Positions 23,611 to 36,268 of a DNA stretch of 64,000 nucleotides are shown one piece after another (position 1 is the first letter of the stretch; each line of letters begins with the position of its first letter). The stretch spans positions 16,570,040-16,634,039 of the forward strand of contig NC_045145.1 in assembly GCF_008831285.2 (NCBI RefSeq), in the 5' to 3' direction. The notes beneath the pieces were generated by a model that had not been told where the DNA came from, made no database searches, and was given only the letters and a program-made list of their open reading frames with translations. The DNA comes from Nymphaea colorata (lineage: Eukaryota > Streptophyta > Magnoliopsida > Nymphaeales > Nymphaeaceae). Made by a program: the position numbers and the translations under genes.

Positions 23611-23667
23611 TAGGATCTAATCTAGCAAATAGTGCAAAGTCCCGTGCGGTGGTGGACTCATGAAGCG

Positions 23668-23767
23668 TGCTTTACGGAATCCAACTTGGTGAAATCTAGA
23701 GTCGGTTCCACTTCACATGCTTTACGGAATCCAACTTGGTGAAATCTAGAGTCGGTTCCACATCAAA
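23668..23767. repeat. 50-bp tandem duplication
   Basis: Two adjacent 50-bp units (23668-23717 and 23718-23767) differ at only two positions, both near the 3' end of the unit. No coding function is apparent. Confidence 0.85.
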
Positions 23768-24580
23768 TCATGAGCCAAATCTGAGCCGTGACATTTGCAA
23801 GACAGATTAAGGCTTCTCGAGCATTTTTCATCAAGAATCTGGAACGGAAGGAATCCATCGTCTGCAACTTTTAAATATCAAGGTCATGCATCAACTAGAG
23901 AAAAGGGAGTTTGGTTTCTCCTATCATTCATTCCTAGAAACGAACACAGGCCTGGAGCCATCGACTACTTCAGAGTTTATCATTATATAGTTGGACCAGA
24001 ATAAATGCTCATTAAAATTGGATCTTTAAGTGGACCTAGAATAAGTGGACATTAATATTGGTGCTTTTCTCATGATCAAGAAGGCAAATCAATTGAGAAA
24101 ACCTGGACTCATATGGATAACAAACCATTTATCCTTCATGGGATTGGTGCAATGGCTAGAACAGGGGCTGGTAAATGCATAATTGGTAAATCTGGGAACT
24201 GAATTCAGATCGGTACAACCGGGTCAGTAGATCAACTAGTTTACTTGGCGACCATGTCAGGTCAAGCCATGAAATTTTATGGTGTATTTTCACTGTAATT
24301 TGTTGTCTTCTCACTCAGTATAGAGCAACATGATCTTGGTTGTATTTATCTCTCTCTCTCTCTCTGTGCATCTATGGATGTTTAAAGGTTGATGGTGAAA
24401 ATATATTTGCAAATCATTGAGCTAGTATTCCTTTCATGACCCTAACAAAAGCTTTCATGAAAGAGAAAAAAAAACAAGCAAAAAATGATTCAGAACTTAA
24501 GAATCAAGATGCATTTTTACATCTTAAAATAGTTAGAGCCAAACTCCAGCAATCGATTCTGACGAAAGAGAATGAAGCCA
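23768..24580. other. intergenic before nitrite reductase
   Basis: AT-rich spacer with a short TC run near 24350-24365. I see no gene. Confidence 0.5.
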
Positions 24581-24581
24581 C

Positions 24582-24606
24582 ACCCCTTGGTGTTCACGAA
24601 GGGTCG
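24582..24606 (-). promoter_or_regulatory. nitrate-responsive element-like palindrome (NRE)
   Basis: On the minus strand the sequence reads GACCCTT, ten bases, then AAGGGGT. The consensus NRE of plant nitrite reductase promoters, bound by NLP factors, is tGACcCTT-N10-AAGagtcc. The left half-site is exact (plus strand AAGGGTC, 24599-24605). The spacing is exactly ten, and the AAG of the second half is present (plus CTT, 24586-24588). It lies about 645 bp before the nitrite reductase ATG, in a locally GC-richer segment. Confidence 0.6.
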
Positions 24607-25175
24607 CCTCCGCCTTTCCGTCTCCATCTTTTATTCACCTTCCCTCGGTGAGCAGCCAAAGGTCAGCCTTACTCAAACGTCAAGGGGCCCAACGCTGACA
24701 TTCTACCGAATATGTACTCCCAACCCTTCACTAATTGCCAACCTGCCCTTCCTTATTTTCTATTTTATTTTCCTAATTATTTTAAAGTAGTTAAGATAAC
24801 TTTTAAATTCATAAAATAAAAATCCCATAGCAATATATGTCAGCCGATTTTTATATGCCAACATCAGTGAGGAAGCATATCAAAATCAATATAGGCTTTG
24901 GTACCAAAAAGAAAACAAGCCATGCAATGGGATTTTCGATATTTTATCGGCAATCAGGTGCGAACATAACATCCTCAGCCATCAAAGGGACGGGTCGACC
25001 CAGAGCACAAAATGGAAGGGCCTGTAAGAAAGACTTGTGGCCGTTGGATTAAATCGGACGACTGATAGTTAACGTTAATGGCGTCCATAGGAGGGTGGGA
25101 AGAGAAAGCGTCCCTTTGGCTTCCCAGGAGGCCTCATCAGCAACCGTTGCCCGTCTCGAATTCTTGGTGTTCTCT

Positions 25176-25182
25176 ACTATAC
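25176..25182 (+). promoter_or_regulatory. possible TATA box of nitrite reductase
   Basis: A TATACAA-like motif lies about 70 bp before the start codon, inside an otherwise GC/C-rich leader. It is weak on its own but at a plausible distance for a short 5' UTR. Confidence 0.35.
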
Positions 25183-25248
25183 AATGTACCGGACGCCCGT
25201 CCCCCTCATCCACACGACACCCATCCCATCACTTGATTCCGGCCGAAC

Positions 25249-27950
25249 ATGCTGTCCGTGCGCCTCCTCGGTGCCTCCAGACCGGCTCTCCAGCCCCGCG
25301 CCGCGCAGATTCCGGCCGCCGAGACGGCCGTGGAGGCGTCGAGGTTGGAGGCCAGAGTGGAGGAGAAGGATGGGTACTGGGTTCTGAAGGAGAAGTTCAG
25401 AGCAGGAATCAATCCCCAAGAGAAGGTAAGCAAATGCGGCCGTTTCAACAGAGACTTTGTTTAGATCGGTTCGATCGGGTATGCTGCTGAAACCATTTTA
25501 ATGAATCGTTACCAAAGACAGAAGGCAAAATGGTGTTCAGAGAATTGAATGGTTTTGTGAAGTACTGCATTAGACAGATGGAATCGTGGAATTTGAAAAT
25601 TCTCTGTGAAACAGGAAAAGCGGATTGTGAAAAGGAAATTGAAGGGGTTCTTTTCTTCCTGCTAACTAATTCTGTTGCTTGCAGGCGAAGCTGGAGAAGG
25701 AGCCAATGAAGCTGCTGATGGAGCGCGGGATCGACGAGCTGGCGGCGATGTCCATGGACGAGGTCGAGGCGTCGAAACTCACCAAGGACGACATAGACAT
25801 GAGGCTCAAGTGGCTCGGCTTCTTCCACAGAAGGAAGCACCAATGTCAGCTCTCTCTCTCTCTCTCTCTCTTATATGGGTTGATGTTACTTGGGCATGTT
25901 CCTATCTTCCATTCTCGTTTCCATGGAATGTTTGTTCTTTGTGATGGAACACAAATCACGATGAGATGAGAACGCAGACGTTCCAGAGACATGAACAGCT
26001 CACCGCGTTCTGGCGCCGTAATCAAACAATTGATAAGAGTATAGCAATGCGTGAAAGTCTAATTTTGAGGCCGGAAATTGCAGATGGCCGATTCATGGTG
26101 AGGCTGAAGCTGCCGAACGGGGTCACGACCAGTGCCCAGACGCGCTACCTCGCCGGCGTCGTGGCCGGCTACGGTTCCGAAGGCTGCGCCGATGTGACGA
26201 CCCGGCAGAATTGGCAGATCCGGGGCGTGACGCTTCAAGACGCTCCGGCCATCCTGGCGGGCCTGGAGGAGGTGGGCCTCAACAGCCTGCAGAGCGGCAT
26301 GGATAACGTCCGGAACCCGGTCGGTAACCCGCTAGCGGGCATCGACCCGCACGAGGTAGTCGACACCAGGGCCTACACCAACCTGCTCTCTCAATTCATA
26401 ACCGCTAACGGGAAGGGCAACCCTTCCGTAACAAACTTGTAGGTCCTCTGCCACTGTTCATTCGTTTACGTTGTGTTGAGTGGATAGACTGAGGTGCTCA
26501 AGGGTTGATTGGACACAGGCCGAGGAAATGGAACGTGTGCGTGGTGGGCTCCCATGACCTCTACGAGCATCCCCACATAAACGACCTCGCCTACGTTCCG
26601 GCCGTGAAGGACGGCCGCTTCGGCTTCAATCTCCTCGTGGGAGGCTTCTTCAGCCCCAAGCGCTGCGCCGAGGCGGTGCCGCTAGATGCTTGGGTCGCCG
26701 GAGACGACGTCATCCCGGCCTGCAGAGCTGTGCTCGAGGCATACAGGGATCTTGGCAGCAGGGGGAACCGCCAAAAAACGCGGATGATGTGGCTTATAGA
26801 CGAGCTCGTAAGTTGTCGCTCAAATTTCCTCTAATTGCAGAAGAAAAATCCTTGCTGGCTTGCCAAGCATGGTTAGTGGAAAACTGTTCATGATTTGCCG
26901 TGAAATTTTCAATCTCATGACAATGAGCAACGCAACTGATCTGAAACTTTCTCGTCTTCTTCTTTTGTTACCCATTTTAGTGTTTGTAGCGGTATCGCTT
27001 TTTACGGGTTTTCTTTGTCAAGAAACTGAAAATTTTATGCACCTCTCGGTCATTGTCATTTTGAATTGAGACCGCATCACTTTGCCTCGTGAAACAGGCA
27101 GAAAACGCCTCTGTGATCTTCAAGTGAATTTCTATTAATCGCTTGATGATTTGTGCTGGCAATGCGCTGAAACTTTGATGTGAATTAGGGAGTTGAAGGA
27201 TTCAGAGCAGAGGTTGAAAAGAGAATGCCTGCCGGGGAGTTGTTAGCGAGGGCAGCCGAGGAAGACATGGTCGACAAGAACTGGGTTAGAAGAGAGTACC
27301 TGGGCGTTCACCCTCAGAAGCAAAAAGGACTGAACTTTGTTGGTCTCCATGTGCCGGTGGGCCGCCTCCAGGCCGACGACATGTTCGAGCTGGCACGCCT
27401 GGCAGACACCTACGGGACAGGGGAGCTCAGGCTCACAGTGGAGCAGAACATCATACTTCCCAATGTCAAGGACTCTGATCTTGATTCTCTGTTGCAAGAG
27501 AGGCTCTTGAAAGAGAGGCTATCACCATTCCCTGGTTCGCTGATGCGGACGTTGGTGGCATGCACCGGAAGTCAATTCTGCGGCCAAGCCATAATCGAGA
27601 CGAAGGCGCGGGCATTGAAGGTAACAGAGGAGCTGGAGAAGAGGGTAACTGTAACCCGGCCTGTGCGGATGCACTGGACCGGGTGTCCCAACAGCTGCGG
27701 ACAGGTGCAAGTGGCTGACATTGGGTTCATGGGCTGCATGACAAGGGATGAAAATGGCAAGGTGTGTGAAGGTGTGGATGTCTACTTGGGTGGTAGGATA
27801 GGCTCCAATTCTCACCTTGGGGATCTTATCATGAAAGGGGTACCCTGCAAAGATTTGGTTCCCTTGGTTGAGGAAATTTTGGTGGAGCACTTGGGTGCAA
27901 TCCGCAAGAAACCAGATGAAGAAGATGATATGGAGGAAGGGGAAGAATGA
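25249..27950 (+). CDS. NIR: ferredoxin-nitrite reductase, chloroplastic
   Basis: Reduces nitrite to ammonium with six electrons from ferredoxin in the plastid stroma, the second step of nitrate assimilation. Exons 25249-25425, 25685-25844, 26084-26438, 26519-26807 and 27189-27950 join in phase and give 580 aa, close to the usual length of about 590. Residues 1 to about 30 are Ala/Arg/Ser-rich with no acidic residue before Glu25, consistent with a short plastid transit peptide. The mature part starts near the conserved EEKDGYWVLKEKF. Two ferredoxin-like half-domains and siroheme/4Fe-4S repeats follow, including the invariant TRQNWQIRG and NPVGNPLAGIDP. Cluster and siroheme ligands are C452, C458, C493 and C497, in CX5C and CX3C arrangement (CTGSQFC, CPNSC). 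The plastid type is favoured over sulfite reductase by the near-identity of conserved blocks to plant NiR. Coding GC is much higher than in the flanks. An NRE-like site upstream fits nitrate induction. Confidence 0.97.
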
Positions 27951-30170
27951 TCGCGGCAAACTGATCACTTTATAAGCCTTCTGAATACGTTCATTTTTAG
28001 CCAAATCAGAGAGTTTTGTGCAGCACATTGCGGTAATCGCTGGTTGTGTTGGTGGTGTAACACACCAAAGTGGGTCAAAAGGAGAAGTTTCTTGTGCTAA
28101 AGAAAGTGAGTTGATGTTGTTCAGGGCTTCAGGAATCTATCTGCGCAACATCGTGGATGTCACTGCTTGTGTAAGTATGGGCCTAGTATTCCATTAACTT
28201 GGAAAAGGTGCAGGGTTTGCTTTAAGATGACGAGTTGTTGGCTCTTGTTGCTGTGGTTCATATTCCCTCTTGTAAGATCGGTTCAGTAACCAAAATAATG
28301 TTTTATCAAGTTTCATCCTTCACCTTCTCTGATGCAATGGCTGAGAAACGCACCTGGCTCCTGCAAGTTCTGCAAACTTCTTTTCAAACGTTTTACCCTG
28401 AATCTTATTTTTCTTTACAGCGTGAAGAGCTCTTACGATTCGATGGTTATACCAGTTCACTTGCGGAAACAATTAAGTTGATTTCTGTCATCACCCAGTA
28501 GCTGCTTCCATGAGTAAACACCTCCTGTTTTGTCTCCAATAATTCATCCACCATCTTGCAAAATGAAGACCAGGGGGCAAGAAGAAGTTGCCAAAATCAC
28601 CAAGAAAGAAAGTGATGAACGAAAGAGCGAAGCAAATAAATGACGATCCATTCTTTGGGAAAAATAATATTTTCAAATTAAGCTGTCAATTTAAAAGCCT
28701 GATGTACCGTTACAGGTGATGTGCAGGTGGTAAGGGGGAAACCTGAAGGGTGTCAATCTTGATTAAGTTTTTTGTATACATGTTATATATACATAATCAA
28801 GATTTTGATATTGAAGGTTGTATCTACAACAAGTTGACATCAATCTTAAGATAAGGAATATATTATCTTCTTAAAAAATTGGAACAACAAAAGAATTGCT
28901 ATCGTACTTGTCATTAATTTAAACAGGGCACAACAAAAGAATAGAAGTCGTAAATGGCTTAGGAGTGACCATAATTTAGATATGCACAGCAATCTCTTCC
29001 TATCAACGCTGCAATCTAACTGGTGATTACTAAACAGATGTTGCAGCAGAAGGCGGACATCATCTGGTAGGTGCTTTCCTATTACCAGCTATGCCAGGTC
29101 ACGCTTCACAATAGGGCTGTGGCTGGCAATTGGCCACATAAGCCCAACGTAAATTACTATCTCATAAGTATTTTGGGTGCCCTCAAGATCCAAGCCCAAC
29201 GTATATCTCATAAATTACTTATTTATATATTGCTATCTCATAAGATTTAGATGCTTAAACTGTAAATATGTGTATAATTCATAAATTGTATGGATTAATT
29301 GAACGTAGAAACTATGTAAACTGATTTGTGAGTTGACTAACGGTTAACAATGTGTTGTACATAAAGTTGTCTTTTATATTAAAGCACAAGTAGTAGTTAA
29401 TATTTTTTGGAAAAGTAATTTTACCTGTTGCACCTTATAACTAACCATCAATTAAGTTGATGATGCGATTAATAATTGGTCCGTATGGTTATTATATTTT
29501 TCTGTTTGTCAATTAGCTCGTGACTCCGTGTATCTGTACCAACTTTGACTTCTTAGTTTGTTAATTCTCTCTTTTTTTTTTCTTTTTCTAGATAGATTAA
29601 GAAGATACATTGTTAGGATTACATAGAAATTATATCCATTGAGTTAGTATTCTTTTCTTTCTTCTCATCGATATGTCAGAGATAGGCAAATGCAAGTGAG
29701 ATTATACCGAAAAAGGCATCTCTTAAAATACCTTTTATGATTCTAAAAAATAACGTCGTCAGCCAAGCATTATAAGAACAACGCTACCGGAATGCTTGAC
29801 ATGAGGTCTTCAACTTGAAACCGTTTTCATTTCCCGGATCCTTCGTTTGTCTGTGTAGATCCATGTCAACGGGATCTGATTTAGGGTTGGAAATCTAACT
29901 GAAATTGCATTAAAAGAATTGGATATGTAAGAAAAATCAACGTTTCATTAAAAGAACGGATTGGATTCATATTTTAAGAAATGATATCCGATCAAATTTG
30001 GATTCTGTTTTAAGTAAATATCTGATTGGATTCATGACGAAAGTCAGCCATAAATCAATGAGATGAAAGTAGAATTCTGACTGTAAATTTTATGTTTAGT
30101 TAGAGGAACAAGTCCCCAAAGCCATAATACCCTTATGACTTTTAAGGTTTGGTTTCTTTTTGGGTGCGGG
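27951..30170. other. NiR 3' UTR then intergenic
   Basis: The 3' UTR follows the stop for an undetermined distance; no strong AATAAA was seen close by. Beyond about 28700 the DNA is AT-rich without recognisable genes. Confidence 0.5.
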
Positions 30171-30174
30171 TGGA

Positions 30175-30375
30175 TAGGAGCAAGGGCGGAGGTAGGGGTG
30201 GGCCCGCCTAGGCCATGACCCCACCCTAACTAACTTTAAAAAAAAAATTACATTAGAAAAGTAAAAAATTGTTAATTGTGCAATGTATTTTTTTTATTTA
30301 GGTTCAATTTGGCCCTATTCAGATCCGAGGTTAAGCTATTTGGCCTGCCCGGAGCAAAATCTTGGCTCTTCCCCT
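30175..30375. mobile_element. non-autonomous repeat with GGCGGAG/CTCCGCCC ends, copy 2
   Basis: It begins AAGGGCGGAGGTAGGGGTGGGCC and ends with a GCCCGGAGCAAAATCTTGGCTCTTCCCCT-like stretch, around an AT-rich core. The layout matches the element at 11375-11646 and the one at about 31140-31345. The ends are approximate. Confidence 0.45.
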
Positions 30376-30595
30376 AAATAGGAGACTTCTATATATTTTT
30401 CAACTCAAGTGTCAGGCTGGCTACTTTTTTCAGCCCAAAGAGGTAATGCACTAAAGCATGACAGCGACTACGAGATTAAAAATGTTGATCCATTTGATGT
30501 TAACCACTTTACTGCATGATTGCACTATCCCTTGAGGTAAAAAAGATTTCAATTGTAAATTTAAAAATTGAATTCTTAAATAGAAGTTCGTGTAG

Positions 30596-30965
30596 GAATG
30601 TTCAATGAATCGAGCCTGGCTCGACTCGAAATTATTAGTCAAGTTTGAGCTTAACTCGAGTTTGTAAAGTTGGATGAAGTCAACTCGATTAAGCTCGATT
30701 AGGCTAGTTTAACACTAATACTTATTTTTTGTAATTTCGAAAACTTAAAATGGCTTAAATAAAAACATGAAATTTGTAAATAAAAAAATATAAGAGACAC
30801 GAGCTTAAACGAGTCGAGCTCGAACTCGGACTCGGTTAAGCGAGTTGAGATTGAACTCAAACTTGGTTAAGCGAGTCGACCTCGAGCTTATATGTGAGTC
30901 GAGTCGAGTTCGAGCTGCTTGAGCTCGAGCTCGAGCTCGAGCTCGGCTCCCTCGTCTATCAGTAC
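30596..30965. mobile_element. CTCGAG-rich MITE-like element, copy 3
   Basis: This is the strongest copy of the family. The left part has GAGCCTGGCTCGACTCG and the right part ends in an uninterrupted series of GAGCTC/CTCGAG hexamers (about 30915-30950). It has the same word content as 1684-1995 and 11729-12050. Confidence 0.5.
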
Positions 30966-31139
30966 ACGTCCAATTCAAATACGATCCGTCAAAATACGTA
31001 TTAGTTTCTTTAGCTTCCTCAAATAACTTTCATAACCATGGTAGCCAGGTCCCAAATGAGGTGGATTCACCTTGTAAGCTTTTCACAGTTTCTTATTGAG
31101 TTGCATCTAAGTTGTCTTGAACCACATTCGCCACCCCAT

Positions 31140-31345
31140 CATCAAGGGTGGAGGTAGGTGAGGTCCCTTTGGGTTGTATGTTCACAAAGCCCAGTCTTTG
31201 AAACATTAAATTTAGTGTGGAAACTTGGTGAAATTAGGTCTATTTGTATAGGGTAGCCCCACGAGAGCTCAATGATCAATTGAAAATTTGTTAATCATAT
31301 TTTTGGTTGTTCAAGAAAAAAAAATCTGACTCCGCCCTTCTCGGT
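31140..31345. mobile_element. non-autonomous repeat with GGCGGAG/CTCCGCCC ends, copy 3
   Basis: It starts AAGGGTGGAGGTAGGTGAGGTCCC and ends AAAATCTGACTCCGCCCTTCTC, flanking about 150 bp of AT-rich DNA. It is the third member of the family in this window. Confidence 0.45.
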
Positions 31346-34180
31346 CACCAATCTCGGTTGGGCATTCAGAATGCTTGAGGTCCTTCTGGCACCTTCGGTC
31401 TCGCCAATCGCCAATAAAAAAAGAGGCACCATGTCCCAACCAGATCGCAGTCAACTAGCATATGTAGACAAGGGATTCCAGTTTCAGTCGGCACATGACA
31501 AGATCCTGTCATACCAAATCTCCAGATATATTTCTCCTATCCCTGCACCCAGATGACTAGAGGGCCTCTGCTATTCAGGCCATACAATTCCTGTCACCTT
31601 TTCCTTCTTCTACCTAAAGGACAAAAAAGATAAATCTAGGGCAAAATCAGTAGGTCCTGCCCCACAATGGCGAATCAAAGTGTGGTTGGATCTGTTCACA
31701 CAACAAAAAAGACAGCTCAATTGGATAACTACAGGGCACATGCATGGATCACACAGTATTGCATAATTTTGATTGTTGATGTCAAAGATGTTGATCATTG
31801 AAAAGCAGCTGCCAGAAAGACCCAAGAGCTAGATGCATGAGCAGTGATAATCAAAGTTGTCGTTTCATATGTTGGGTAGCGTTATAAACAGTTCAAATGC
31901 GGGTTGGACGCATCATTTACAGAATTCGACCTAATTCGATGCTTTGTAATAGGATTTGCGTTCAGACTCAAATTCAGAGACCTATTTTTTTATACCAATT
32001 AATTCAATCTGACTAGAATAAGATCCGTCATCAATATGTAACTGGGTCAGATCTCTATCGTATCCATGGCAGACTAGGACCTAACAACTGATTAGAAATC
32101 AAACACAGATTCGTTAACAGCATCCAACTAATTGGATTTGAACTTGGATGCATTTTTCATTACTGATTTTGGGGTTGGAGTGGTAAATGTAACAAGGGAC
32201 TGGACTGCTACCTCTAAGGCGTTTCTGGTCCTATACATTTCTCTTGATGAGGTTAAAAGTTTGATGCTTCGAGAACATACCCAAGTTGGCGGCATTTAGC
32301 TGAAGCAACTTGTACATATCAACAAGCTGAATCCATGTGTTGTCCATCCAATTAATATTGCTGCTACCAATCATGCAACCATTGTGATGGACTATCCCAA
32401 TAAACAAAAATTGGATGCAGATTTCTTTCATCAATGTGTGTGTGTGTGTGTGTGTTGAGAGAGAGAGAGAGAGAAAAAGAGAGAGAGAGAGAGGTTAGAA
32501 AATAGGCCTCACATGCAAAAGAAAGAGCCAGCGCTATGCAATTGTATAGGTTTCTGTACCGGAAAATCTGAATAATTAGGACAATTCATTAAAGAAACCT
32601 GCTGCAAAAACATCTAGCTTCAGGCAATCATGTTTTGAATGAGGCAGTAAGGTTCAGAAAAAGATAACTTCTGCGTCACATCCGAAGGGATAGAGTAAAG
32701 AAAAGCTCCCCTTTGGTGCGAATATGGCCACGCTACAAAGATACGGATATGAACTGACTAGTGATCGGGAGCTTGACACTTGACACAGCAGTTGATATTT
32801 CTCTTTTTCTGCAAATAAATAAAAATAACATTTTCGAGGTCATAAGATGTAAAGATTCTCTTTCCCGAGACGCCACCAAGAAAATTAAAGTGACAATGTC
32901 TATACATGTGAGGTTCTTGTCAATCTACCTGACTCCAAATGGCGTGTCACTGTAACATGATTCAGTACATACAAAAGGTAATCCTCCGTAGTTTGTTAAT
33001 ATATAAAAAGCCAATAAAATCTGCCCCTTTAATTAAAGCTAAGCAAAACTGGCCACAGAAGCATATTCCAATAGTAAGGGAGCTACTATATTTGAGACAA
33101 GACTGAATGCATGATTTCTGTCGATCCAGGTGCAGATCTCCTCAGCCTTTCATGGTGGCATAACTAATGCATGCCAACATAAGCACGAGAATGAGAAAGA
33201 CATGCATATGAAGTCATCACTGTAAGGCCCACTCGATCTTTTATAATGGTCAACAGCTTGATGAGTCTAAAGGCTTGTTGTCAGGACGGTAGAATCCAAG
33301 CCCATGCATGTCTTGGGGGAAATAATTGAACCACTTTTGAGAGCCACTCAGTCTGTCTCTCTCAACTCCACATGCAATATGCATTGCATAAGTCCATTTG
33401 AATCACAAGTTTAGCAGTATCAATCCATGCTCCCCATCAGAAAGTTACGGTTTCAGCTATTCATTTCATTCACAAATTGTATTTTCTTCTGATGAGCAAG
33501 CATTTCTTTTCTGCAGACAGCGATAATAAACTTCGAAGAAGAGTCGATAAGTTCTGTAATATGTCATATGCATTTCTTTGGTCGATTTGATTTGTTTGAA
33601 GATATTAGTTCCCAATGTTGCATGCATCTTTCAACCAACTGAATGCAGACAAAGTCATCTGCTATATATTTTGATCTGATCGATGCACTGCGCTCGAAAT
33701 ATTTGCAGAAGTTAGAGGAGTTGGGTCGTGAAGTACTTTGGTTAATTGCATGAATGGTAGTCCATCAATTCATGCTGAAGCGAACACCAACATCAAAATA
33801 CAGAGACTGCAAAAAGTTTGATTTTGGGTGGATGAAACTTGTGCAGAATTAGTTTTACCTACTGCATTAGAGCCTATGTACCATCTTTTATGGAATTTGG
33901 TCACCTAAAAATGAATTTGGATTTGATTTAGCAGAAGATTCCATATTTATGCGTGACCACAGCAGACATTTATTGAACATCAATTGGATTTTCCGACTCG
34001 AATTCAGGTAATCAGAAACTGATTAGTAATTGAATCCTAGTTTCATTAACCAAATTGATTCAAAATCTAATGGATTTGGTAATCAGATGTGCCTGATAAG
34101 CTTACATTGATATCAAGTGATCATAACAATTTAGAGAGAGACGCACTACTCAGGTCCTCCATCGAAGTATATTATTACTT
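31346..34180. other. intergenic, no gene recognised
   Basis: Spacer with a compound (TG)n(GA)n microsatellite at about 32435-32493. I scanned for common plant microRNA sequences by eye and saw none. No exon of a recognisable family was found. Confidence 0.5.
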
Positions 34181-34211
34181 GAGGGGGTGGGTCTCACCAG
34201 AACTTAAAAGG

Positions 34212-34326
34212 GTGCGTCTCATCAGCAGTAAACCACTAGTGGAGCCCAAAAACACTGTCCTTTTGTCAGGGAAGAGTGCGTCTCATCAGCAGTAAACCAA
34301 AAACACTGTCCTTTTGTCAGGGAAGA
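34212..34326. repeat. 64-bp tandem duplication with internal deletion
   Basis: A unit starting GTGCGTCTCATCAGCAGT at 34212 is repeated from 34276. The second copy lacks an internal stretch of about 13 bp. The repeat is followed by a long (CT)n run at about 34352-34399. Confidence 0.75.
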
Positions 34327-34348
34327 GTACAAGGCGTACTCAACCGGA

Positions 34349-34398
<50 letters not shown>

Positions 34399-34835
34399 GG
34401 AAAAGTTATAGAAATTAAGTTTGCAATAAACATTTACCTATCATTTTTTTTCTTCTCTATAGTAAAAAATGCAAAGGTTTGTCATAAAGACAACCTAACT
34501 CAGTTTGTAACTAGGCTTTCTTCATGACCAGGTTTTGTCTTGTGGCATGAAAATGAATCCAATCTTTACAAGGAGTACTTGAGTGGAAGCTCCAATATGA
34601 ATCTGAAGGGCACCCAATCTCTAACCAAATTTAAAAGATAATTGTGTCTATGTACTTCTCATACAAGGCCAGCTTAAGACCGGCCTGCTGTTGATCAAAT
34701 GGATCAAATTCTGTTCCTGGGTTCAACTTGGATATTGTAACAACAGAATATGTACTTAATCCCAGTGCTAATTAAATCTATGATACCATCTGCCTCGTCC
34801 TGCAGAGAGTATATGAGTATACCGGTTTTGGAGTT

Positions 34836-34838
<3 letters not shown>

Positions 34839-34867
<29 letters not shown>
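34839..34867. repeat. (TA)n microsatellite
   Basis: About 14 TA units with no interruption. A second, longer (TA)n followed by (GA)n lies at about 36872-36919. Confidence 0.9.
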
Positions 34868-34869
<2 letters not shown>

Positions 34870-35672
34870 CTCCTGCACTGTCTGTTGCGCCAACCCTTTT
34901 AGCGATGAAGTTTTTGTATGTTTAAGTTTATTTTGCACAGCAGCGTGGATCTAAAATCATCTCAAATATCTTCTGATTAGTTGTTTTGTTGGAAGGACGG
35001 TATACTCCTGACTCACTTTTCGAAAAAAAAAAAAGGACGAACAAACAGACATAAAATTGAGAAAAGTAAAAATAAGACAGCTTCCTTTCACGAAAATGTG
35101 AGATCTATGGAGTCCACGAAGATCTGGTAGCTTCTTCTCATTCCGGATATTCTTCTCACGTGAAATGGACAGGAAAGCGAAACTCTTCAACTACACGAAA
35201 TTATCTTCCAGTTCCATGTTAGCTTACAAGCAGCTGCGCTCTTTCTATTTCACCATTAAGTGGACTGAGTTTCCCTTCACAATTTTGACTCTCTTTTTTT
35301 TTCGTATCTGTTTCTTCTCATCTCTGAAAACAGGTGTTCCAAAATAATCCACAAAGATCATTTTCCAAGTGGTTTCACCCTTACTTCCAAATTCTTCAGG
35401 TCATGATATTTTCTTCTAACCCAGTAAAGAAAATGACGATATCCAAATTGAATTTGGAAAAGTCAGACCAATTATTAATAATGCAGTATGTAATTTATCT
35501 TGTGCATATATAATTCCTTACCAAAAACTATGCACCAAAGTCCAAGGTGACCTGATTTATCAGAAGGGCATGCAAATCTCCTTAAACATGTTCTTAAGAA
35601 GTGAGATAGTGGGTCATAGAAAAGAATGATGGTTAACGGCATACACATATGATAAGGATGCCAGCATCATGA

Positions 35673-35765
35673 TAAGGATCATTTGGAAAGGATCATGGCA
35701 AAAATCAAGACTATGGTAAGGACCGTTTGGAAATGATCATGGCAAAAATCAAGACAATGATTATG
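35673..35765. repeat. imperfect 44-bp tandem duplication
   Basis: Two units share TTTGGAAA, GATCATGGCAAAAATCAAGAC and TATGGT/AATGAT words at an offset of 44 bp. Confidence 0.65.
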
Positions 35766-36184
35766 GAAATAGTTACAACAAAAATTAAGGAACGGTTTTG
35801 TTGATAATGAATATCTTGTAACAGCTCTTTAAAATAAAGAGTCATCTCAGCTGTAATGCGTATATAAGAGATTGACATACTTTGTCAATTTTAAGGCCAA
35901 TGTCGGTAAAGAAAATATGCTCCACGTTAATCTCCTAAGCTTTTTTTTGTTATTGCTTTAGGTTTTTCAACAGGTCACTTGTATAAATTCTTAATAAGAG
36001 CTATCGTAGATTAAGGTATCAATATAGACCGAACCATGTTAAAATATTTCTTTTTTTCCTCTGCTTTCTTTTACTAACTTGTCAAAATCAAATTACACGT
36101 TGATTGAGTTAACCATGTGCTAAACAAGAAAAGCGTACCCCAAAAGAAAGAAAAGTAAAACAGAGTCTTGTCAAATTATCTAAC

Positions 36185-36268
36185 AAAAATCCACCTCGTG
36201 AAATAAATAACTAAGAGCCAATTTGTTAAAAATCCACCTCGTGAAATAAATAACTAAGAGCCAATTTG
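36185..36268. repeat. tandem duplication of about 42 bp
   Basis: The unit beginning AAAAATCCACCTCGTGAAAT and ending GAGCCAATTTG occurs twice in succession with essentially no mismatches, implying a recent origin. Confidence 0.8.

Noticed and set aside
27522-28028. Minus-strand open frame of 168 codons over nitrite reductase exon 5
   Set aside because: Antisense shadow of a strongly conserved coding exon.
30900-30955. GAGCTC/CTCGAG hexamer tract as a CRISPR-like or satellite array
   Set aside because: No spacers; the tract is under 60 bp and part of a MITE-like element seen in two other places.
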